From: Microbacterium sp.
GTDB taxonomy: Bacteria; Actinomycetota; Actinomycetes; Actinomycetales; Microbacteriaceae
NCBI GenBank assembly: GCA_003248845.1
Contig: QFPD01000102.1
Coordinates: forward strand, 1 to 7,158
Direction: 5' to 3'
Length of the DNA stretch: 7,158 bases
In this document: piece by piece, positions 1 through 7,158 of the stretch
Numbering within the stretch: position 1 is the stretch's first letter
Layout: each line of letters begins with the position of its first letter
Made by a program: the position numbers and the translations under genes
Notes under the pieces: generated by a model
The model's database searches: none
What the model saw: only the letters and a program-made list of their open reading frames with translations
Told to the model about the DNA's origin: nothing

Positions 1-1
1 G

Positions 2-130
2 GTCGCCGGGGTCATGGAGTATGCCGACGGCGCGATCGTCGGTACAGCGCTCGTGCGAGCGTTGCGTGACGGGGGCATCGACGGGCTCTCCGCCGAGGCG
101 CGCGCTCTCGCATCCGGCACCCGCCGCTGA
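2..130 (+). CDS. trpA: Tryptophan synthase alpha chain, C-terminal end (5' partial)
   Basis: The frame is open from base 2 to the TGA at 128-130 and gives the last 42 residues of a protein whose start lies upstream of the window. The stretch YADGAIVGTALVRAL matches the C-terminal part of TrpA, where the G-[ST]-A-L-V segment belongs to the phosphate-binding end of the TIM barrel. TrpA cleaves indole-3-glycerol phosphate to indole and glyceraldehyde 3-phosphate and passes indole to TrpB in the cytoplasmic TrpAB complex. The tail after the barrel is short and ends in a basic TRR. In actinobacteria trpA commonly sits just before lgt, which fits the next gene. The identification rests on about 40 residues and on this context. 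The catalytic Glu and Asp lie outside the window. Confidence 0.85.
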   Translation, partial: VAGVMEYADGAIVGTALVRALRDGGIDGLSAEARALASGTRR

Positions 131-160
131 CGCGGCGCGGGGCAGGCGCGACAGGCGAAG

Positions 161-166
161 TAGACT
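161..166 (+). promoter_or_regulatory. Candidate -10 box of lgt (leaderless start)
   Basis: TAGACT fits the actinobacterial TANNNT -10 pattern and ends 7 nt before the lgt GTG at 174. That spacing would place the transcription start on or next to the start codon, giving a leaderless mRNA. No convincing Shine-Dalgarno sequence precedes the GTG; the nearest purine run, GAAG at 157-160, is about 13 nt away. No clear TTGACA-like -35 element is seen upstream, where the sequence is GC-rich and close to the trpA stop. Cotranscription with trpA is also possible. Confidence 0.4.
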
Positions 167-173
167 TCCCCTC

Positions 174-1142
174 GTGCTTTCCACCGCCTCCGTCGCCGCG
201 TCGATTCCGAGCCCCTCGATCAGCTCGTTCCAGATCGGCCCGCTGACGATCCACTTCTACGCCCTCTGCATCCTCACGGGGATCGTCGTCGCTGCGATCA
301 TGACCAATCGCCGCCTGACCAGACGCGGAGCCGAGCCGTGGGTCGTGATCGACATCTGCCTGATCGCCGTCCCCCTCGCGATCATCGGCGCCCGCATCTT
401 CCACGTTGTCACCCACTGGGGCTTCTATTTCGGCGACGGTAAGGACATCTGGGCGATCTTCCGCATCTGGGAGGGTGGCATCGCGATCTTCGGTGCCCTC
501 ATCGGCGGCGCGATCGGCGCCTGGCTCGGCTGCAAGTGGACCGGCATCCGGTTCTGGACTTTCGCGGACGCCCTTGCACCGGGGCTTCTCCTCGCGCAAG
601 CGCTCGGACGTTTCGGCAACTGGTTCAACCAGGAGCTCTACGGTCTCCCCACCGACCTCCCCTGGGGCCTTGAGATCGACTACCCGAACGCGGCGTGGCC
701 CGCGGGGCTTCCCGAGGGCACCCTCTTCCACCCCACGTTCCTCTACGAGGTGATCTGGAACACGCTCGGTGTCATCTTCCTCCTGTGGGCGGGAAAGCGG
801 TTCACCCTGCAGTGGGGACGCCTGTTCGCCCTCTACCTCGTCTGGTACAGCGCGGGCCGCGTCGTCTGGGAGAACATCCGCATCGACCCGAGCGAGGTCT
901 TCTTCGGTCTGCGCACCAACGTCTGGGCGGCGATCTTCGGCGTCGTGATCGGAATCGTGATCTTCTTCGTGCAGAAGCGCCGCCACCCGGGACTGGAGCC
1001 CTCGCCGTACCAGCCGGGACGCGAAGGCAGCCGCAGAGGGAATGTACAATCGCAGAACACCGACGAATTCGTCGACGTCAGCGCACCCCCGACGTCCGAT
1101 ACCGTCGCGGACACTGCCACAAGCGCCGTCGCCTCGAAGTAG
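174..1142 (+). CDS. lgt: Phosphatidylglycerol--prolipoprotein diacylglyceryl transferase
   Basis: This 322-residue integral membrane enzyme transfers diacylglycerol from phosphatidylglycerol to the lipobox cysteine of prelipoproteins, the first step of lipoprotein maturation. The Lgt signature is GRFGNWFNQELYG at residues 145-157. With a constant +3 offset from E. coli Lgt, Y29, R146, N149, E154, G157, R229 and E233 align with functionally important E. coli residues Y26, R143, N146, E151, G154, R239 and E243. About seven hydrophobic segments are visible, near residues 21-40, 58-78, 90-118, 128-148, 189-207, 216-232 and 250-266. They are followed by a hydrophilic tail of about 55 residues. F106 occupies the position of E. 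coli H103. The GTG at 174 was chosen because it gives MLSTASVAASIPSPS, a short N-terminus of the usual kind. The upstream ATG at 21 would overlap trpA by 110 nt and add an Arg-rich, non-Lgt extension. No frame damage is seen. Confidence 0.95.
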   Translation: MLSTASVAASIPSPSISSFQIGPLTIHFYALCILTGIVVAAIMTNRRLTRRGAEPWVVIDICLIAVPLAIIGARIFHVVTHWGFYFGDGKDIWAIFRIWEGGIAIFGALIGGAIGAWLGCKWTGIRFWTFADALAPGLLLAQALGRFGNWFNQELYGLPTDLPWGLEIDYPNAAWPAGLPEGTLFHPTFLYEVIWNTLGVIFLLWAGKRFTLQWGRLFALYLVWYSAGRVVWENIRIDPSEVFFGLRTNVWAAIFGVVIGIVIFFVQKRRHPGLEPSPYQPGREGSRRGNVQSQNTDEFVDVSAPPTSDTVADTATSAVASK

Positions 1143-1153
1143 CACCCCGCTAC

Positions 1154-1185
1154 ACACTCTGCTTGACACACACCCTGCTTGACAC
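1154..1185 (+). repeat. 16-bp tandem direct repeat, two copies
   Basis: ACACTCTGCTTGACAC (1154-1169) is followed immediately by ACACCCTGCTTGACAC (1170-1185). The copies differ only at the fifth base (T versus C). Each contains a consensus TTGACA hexamer, at 1163-1168 and 1179-1184. The repeat begins 11 nt after the lgt stop and ends 48 nt before the gltB ATG, so it lies in the likely promoter region of gltBD. It may be a simple slippage duplication, a doubled -35 element, or a pair of same-face regulator sites; the 16-bp period is about one and a half helical turns. Confidence 0.85.
1163..1184 (+). promoter_or_regulatory. Candidate -35 elements of the gltBD promoter
   Basis: Two perfect TTGACA hexamers lie on the + strand 16 bp apart in the only intergenic space upstream of gltB. 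A promoter for gltBD is expected here because lgt is functionally unrelated. However, no good TANNNT -10 hexamer lies 16-19 bp downstream of either copy; the sequence there is GC-rich (around 1186-1208). The closest candidate, CAAGAT at 1211-1216, is 26 bp from the second hexamer, too far for a standard sigma-70-type promoter. The -35 call is therefore tentative and the start of transcription is unresolved. Confidence 0.35.
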
Positions 1186-1220
1186 CGGGCCGACGTCGTC
1201 CCCACTGCAGCAAGATCATT

Positions 1221-1224
1221 GAGG
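1221..1224 (+). promoter_or_regulatory. Ribosome binding site of gltB
   Basis: GAGG ends 9 nt before the ATG at 1234 and supports that start over the in-frame TTG at 1219, which overlaps the GAGG itself, and over the in-frame ATG at 1300, which has no comparable purine run at the right distance. Confidence 0.6.
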
Positions 1225-1233
1225 ACGGTAGGT

Positions 1234-3930
<2,697 letters not shown>

Positions 3931-5820
3931 AAGGAGGCGCACGAGACCCTCGCGATCGCGATGAACTCGATCGGCGCGAAGTCGAACACGGGCGAGGGCG
4001 GCGAGGACGTCGAGCGGTTGCTCGACCCCGAGCGACGCAGCGCCATCAAGCAGGTGGCATCCGGCCGCTTCGGCGTGACGAGCATGTACCTGACGCACGC
4101 GGACGACATCCAGATCAAGCTCGCCCAGGGCGCGAAGCCCGGCGAGGGCGGTCAGCTGCCTCCTGGCAAGGTGTACCCCTGGATCGCACGGACGCGCGGC
4201 GGCACCCCCGGCGTCGGCCTCATCTCGCCGCCGCCGCACCACGACATCTATTCGATCGAGGACCTCAAGCAGCTGATCTTCGATCTGAAGCGCGCGAACC
4301 CGGCGGCCCGCGTGCACGTGAAGCTCGTCAGCCAGTCGGGCATCGGCGCGGTCGCCGCGGGGACGGCGAAGGCCCTCGCCGACGTCATCCTCGTCTCCGG
4401 CCATGACGGCGGCACGGGGGCGAGCCCTCTGAACTCGCTCAAGCACGCCGGCACGCCGTGGGAGCTGGGACTGGCCGAGACGCAGCAGACGCTCATGCTC
4501 AACGACATGCGCGACCGCGTCGTCGTGCAGGCCGACGGCCAGCTCAAGACCGGGCGTGACGTCATCGTCGCGGCGCTGCTCGGAGCCGAGGAGTTCGGTT
4601 TCGCGACGACCGCGCTCGTCGTCGAGGGCTGCATCATGATGCGCGTCTGCCACCTCGACACGTGCCCGGTGGGCGTTGCGACCCAGAACCCCGTTCTGCG
4701 CAGCCGCTTCACCGGCAAACCCGAGTTCGTCGTCAACTTCATGCAGTTCCTCGCACAGGAGGTGCGCGAGTACCTCGCCGAGCTCGGCTTCCGCTCGCTC
4801 GACGAGGCGATCGGTCGCAACGATCTGCTCGACGTGAACGGCGCGATCGAGCACTGGAAGGCATCCGGCCTTGACCTCACACCGATCCTCGATGGGCCCG
4901 CGTTCGCCGAGGACGCCCCGCGTCGTCACGCACGCGAGCAGGACCACGAGCTCGAGAAGCACTTCGACGTGCAGCTGATCGAGCAGGCTCAGGACGTGAT
5001 CGCCCACGGCGGTCACTTCGAGATCTCCCTGCCCATTCGCAACACCGAGCGCGCCGTCGGCACCATGCTCGGCAACCGCGTCACTCTCGCGCACGGCGAG
5101 CACGGGCTGCCCGCCGGGACGATCGAAGTCAACCTCGCCGGTTCGGCGGGGCAGTCGTTCGGCGCGTTCCTTCCCGCCGGGATCACGCTGCGGCTGGAAG
5201 GAGACTCGAACGACTATGTCGGCAAGGGTCTCTCCGGCGGACAGATCGTCGTCCGGCCGCCGCGGGACGCCTCCTTCGATGCCTCCCGCAACGTCATCGC
5301 CGGAAACGTGATCGGCTACGGCGCGACCCAGGGCACCCTGTTCCTGCGCGGCGTCGTGGGGGAGCGGTTCCTCGTGCGCAACTCCGGTGCAACGGCGGTC
5401 GTGGAGGGTGTAGGCGACCACGCACTCGAGTACATGACCGGCGGGCTCGCTGTGATCCTCGGGCCCACGGGGCGCAACCTCGGCGCCGGCATGTCCGGCG
5501 GCGCGGCCTACGTCTACAAGCTCGATCGCGACCTCGTCAACCGCGAGGCCCTCGCCTCGGGCGAGCTCGAGCTGCTCGAACTCGGCTCCGGCGACGAGGA
5601 GATGCTGCGCGACCTTCTCGAGCGCCACGTCGCCGAGACCGGATCGACGCTTGCCGCTTCCCTGCTGGACGACTTCGAGGCGGAAGCCGACAACTTCGTC
5701 CGCGTGATGCCGCGCGACTACGCCGCGGTGCTCAAGACCCGTACCGATGCCGTCGCCGAGGGGCTCGACCCCGACGGCGACGTCGTCTGGACCCGAATCC
5801 TGGAGGTGACCGGTGGCTGA
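3931..5820 (+). CDS. gltB: GltB C-terminal part: FMN synthase domain, 3Fe-4S motif, GXGXG domain
   Basis: These 629 codons continue the gltB frame after the amber codon. If translated separately, the first ATG is at 3961 (619 residues), which would lose the [10 protein letters not shown] segment. AAGGAGG at 3931-3937 is a strong Shine-Dalgarno match but is 23 nt from that ATG, too far for efficient use. Visible landmarks are [36 protein letters not shown] at 1056-1066 (FMN/phosphate-binding region), GAEEFGFAT, the 3Fe-4S motif at C1133/C1139/C1144, and the GXGXG domain with [14 protein letters not shown] and [12 protein letters not shown]. The residue after LVS at 1034 is Gln, where I recall Glu in several homologues. 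Alone, this part would lack the ammonia-producing domain. It ends in TGA at 5818-5820, overlapping gltD. Confidence 0.75.
   Translation, partial: KEAHETLAIAMNSIGAKSNTGEGGEDVERLLDPERRSAIKQVASGRFGVTSMYLTHADDIQIKLAQGAKPGEGGQLPPGKVYPWIARTRGGTPGVGLISPPPHHDIYSIEDLKQLIFDLKRANPAARVHVKLVSQSGIGAVAAGTAKALADVILVSGHDGGTGASPLNSLKHAGTPWELGLAETQQTLMLNDMRDRVVVQADGQLKTGRDVIVAALLGAEEFGFATTALVVEGCIMMRVCHLDTCPVGVATQNPVLRSRFTGKPEFVVNFMQFLAQEVREYLAELGFRSLDEAIGRNDLLDVNGAIEHWKASGLDLTPILDGPAFAEDAPRRHAREQDHELEKHFDVQLIEQAQDVIAHGGHFEISLPIRNTERAVGTMLGNRVTLAHGEHGLPAGTIEVNLAGSAGQSFGAFLPAGITLRLEGDSNDYVGKGLSGGQIVVRPPRDASFDASRNVIAGNVIGYGATQGTLFLRGVVGERFLVRNSGATAVVEGVGDHALEYMTGGLAVILGPTGRNLGAGMSGGAAYVYKLDRDLVNREALASGELELLELGSGDEEMLRDLLERHVAETGSTLAASLLDDFEAEADNFVRVMPRDYAAVLKTRTDAVAEGLDPDGDVVWTRILEVTGG
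5802..5806 (+). promoter_or_regulatory. Ribosome binding site of gltD inside the gltB end
   Basis: GGAGG, extending to GGAGGTGA at 5802-5809, is an excellent Shine-Dalgarno sequence 6 nt before the GTG at 5813. It lies within the last codons of gltB and decides the GTG start of gltD. The arrangement suggests translational coupling of the two subunits. Confidence 0.8.
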
Positions 5821-7158
5821 CCCGAAGGGCTTCCTGAAGAACACCGAGCGTGAGCTCCCGGCGCGCCGGCCGGTTCCCGTGCGCATCATGGACTGGAAAG
5901 AGGTGTACGAGCCGGGCGACTCGGCCGTACTCCGTCGTCAGGCAGGACGCTGCATGGACTGCGGCATCCCGTTCTGTCACCAGGGATGCCCCCTGGGCAA
6001 CCTCATTCCGGAGTGGAACGACCTCATGTGGCGTGGCGAGGGTCGCGCCGCGATCGAACGCCTGCACGCGACGAACAACTTCCCCGAGTTCACGGGGCGG
6101 CTGTGCCCCGCGCCCTGCGAGTCGTCGTGCGTGCTGGGGATCAACCAGCCCGCCGTCACGATCAAGCAGATCGAGGTCGCGACGATCGATGACGCGTTCG
6201 CGAACGGCTGGGTCGAGGCGGAGCCGCCGGCGCGTCTGACCGGCAAGACCGTCGCGGTCGTGGGATCGGGTCCCGCCGGACTCGCCGCCGCACAGCAGCT
6301 GACGCGCGCGGGCCACACGGTCGCCGTCTTCGAGCGCGACGACCGCATCGGGGGACTTCTGCGTTACGGGATCCCCGACTTCAAAATGGAGAAGCGCCAC
6401 CTCGAGGCACGACTGCGCCAGATGCAGGACGAAGGCACGCGCTTCCGCGCGGGCGTGGAGATCGGAGTCGACATCACGTGGGCGGACCTGCGCGCGCGGT
6501 ACGACGCCGTCGTGATCGCAACCGGCGCCACGGTGCCGCGCGAGCTCGCGATCCCGGGCCGCGACCTCGAGGGCGTGCACTTCGCGATGGAGTACCTCAT
6601 CGAGTCGAACAAGGCTGTCGCGGGTGACCAGGTGCCGCAGCAGATCCACGCCGAGGGCAAGCACGTCATCGTCATCGGCGGCGGCGACACCGGCGCCGAC
6701 TGCATCGGCACGGCGCACCGACAGGGCGCGCTGAGCGTGACCAACCTCGCGATCGGCAAGCAGCCGCCTGCGGCGCGGCCCGACCACCAGCCGTGGCCCA
6801 CGATGCCGACCCTCTTCGAGGTGTCCTCGGCGCACGAGGAGGGCGGCGAGCGGACATACCTCGCATCGACCGTCGAGTTCCTCGGCAACGAGGCGGGCGA
6901 AGTCCGGGCGCTCCGGCTCGCGGAGACGGAGTATCTGGCGGATGGCCGACGCGTGCCGAAGAGCGGCACCGAGCGGGAGATCCCCGCCGACCTCGTCCTC
7001 ATCGCGATGGGTTTCACCGGCCCGGAGCGCAGCGCGCTCGAGGACCAGCTGGGTACCGTGTTCACGGGCCGCGGCAACGTCGAGCGCGGTGACGACTACC
7101 AGTCGACCGCACCCGGCGTGTTCGTGGCCGGCGACGCCGGTCGCGGCCAGTCCCTGTT
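5813..7158 (+). CDS. gltD: Glutamate synthase small subunit, NADPH-dependent (3' partial)
   Basis: The frame from GTG at 5813 stays open to the window end, giving 448 residues of an expected total of about 485. GltD oxidises NADPH and delivers electrons through FAD and 4Fe-4S clusters to the FMN of GltB. The N-terminus [20 protein letters not shown] is typical. Cysteines C47, C50, C55 and C59 ([13 protein letters not shown]) and C98, C102 and C106 (CPAPCESSC) form the two cluster-binding groups. The FAD-binding Rossmann motif is GSGPAG at 151-156, and the NADPH-binding motif is GGGDTGADC from 289. The second FAD contact, [16 protein letters not shown], is cut by the window edge, and the final helix is missing. 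GltD starts within the last 8 nt of gltB in another frame and follows a strong ribosome site, so its translation is probably coupled to gltB. The amber codon upstream could therefore reduce GltD as well. No internal damage is seen. Confidence 0.95.
   Translation, partial: MADPKGFLKNTERELPARRPVPVRIMDWKEVYEPGDSAVLRRQAGRCMDCGIPFCHQGCPLGNLIPEWNDLMWRGEGRAAIERLHATNNFPEFTGRLCPAPCESSCVLGINQPAVTIKQIEVATIDDAFANGWVEAEPPARLTGKTVAVVGSGPAGLAAAQQLTRAGHTVAVFERDDRIGGLLRYGIPDFKMEKRHLEARLRQMQDEGTRFRAGVEIGVDITWADLRARYDAVVIATGATVPRELAIPGRDLEGVHFAMEYLIESNKAVAGDQVPQQIHAEGKHVIVIGGGDTGADCIGTAHRQGALSVTNLAIGKQPPAARPDHQPWPTMPTLFEVSSAHEEGGERTYLASTVEFLGNEAGEVRALRLAETEYLADGRRVPKSGTEREIPADLVLIAMGFTGPERSALEDQLGTVFTGRGNVERGDDYQSTAPGVFVAGDAGRGQSL

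Noticed and set aside
21..173. Upstream ATG extension of lgt
   Set aside because: It would overlap trpA by 110 nt and add 51 Arg/Ser/Pro-rich residues with no similarity to Lgt N-termini. The GTG at 174 gives the usual start.
1191..1198. CGACGTCG palindrome in the lgt-gltB gap as a terminator
   Set aside because: An 8-bp self-complementary sequence with no loop and no following T-run does not make a terminator. Such sequences are frequent at this GC content.
1219..1221. TTG as the start of gltB
   Set aside because: It overlaps the GAGG ribosome site that serves the ATG at 1234 and has no suitable site of its own.
6793..7092. Alternative + strand frame of 99 codons inside gltD
   Set aside because: It lies entirely within the conserved gltD frame, and its translation is Arg/Gly/Ala-rich with no domain.

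Overview
This is a high-GC window with strong G/C preference at third codon positions, a GTG start for lgt and for gltD, and a trpA-lgt-gltB-gltD gene order. Together with protein sequences that read like Microbacteriaceae homologues (from memory, no search run), this suggests an actinobacterium, probably Microbacterium or a close relative. All genes lie on the + strand, and the window appears to be chromosomal core metabolism. I see no mobile elements, CRISPR arrays, tRNAs or rRNAs.

Layout. Bases 2-130 are the last 42 codons of trpA (tryptophan synthase alpha chain). After a 43-bp gap, lgt (174-1142) encodes prolipoprotein diacylglyceryl transferase. A TAGACT hexamer lies 7 nt before its GTG start, which would suit a leaderless transcript. 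The 91-bp lgt-gltB gap holds a nearly perfect 16-bp tandem repeat, each copy carrying a consensus TTGACA. gltB (1234-5820) is the large subunit of NADPH-type glutamate synthase. gltD, the small subunit, starts at 5813, overlaps the end of gltB by 8 nt, and runs off the window end after 448 codons.

The main anomaly is in gltB. The frame is full length and conserved throughout, but an amber codon (TAG, 3928-3930) sits where the family usually has serine (GSI-[S]-KEAHE). It needs only one base change from TCG. It falls at the entry to the FMN-binding synthase domain, so ordinary termination would give an 898-residue product with the glutaminase and central domains. That product would lack the FMN barrel, the 3Fe-4S cysteines and the GXGXG domain. 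No frameshift or other decay is visible on either side, so the event is recent, a sequence error, or tolerated by suppression or readthrough.

How the genes work together. GltB and GltD form glutamate synthase (GOGAT). GltD takes electrons from NADPH through FAD and 4Fe-4S clusters to the GltB FMN. There, ammonia released from glutamine by the N-terminal glutaminase converts 2-oxoglutarate to glutamate. TrpA and Lgt are functionally unrelated neighbours (tryptophan synthesis and lipoprotein lipidation).
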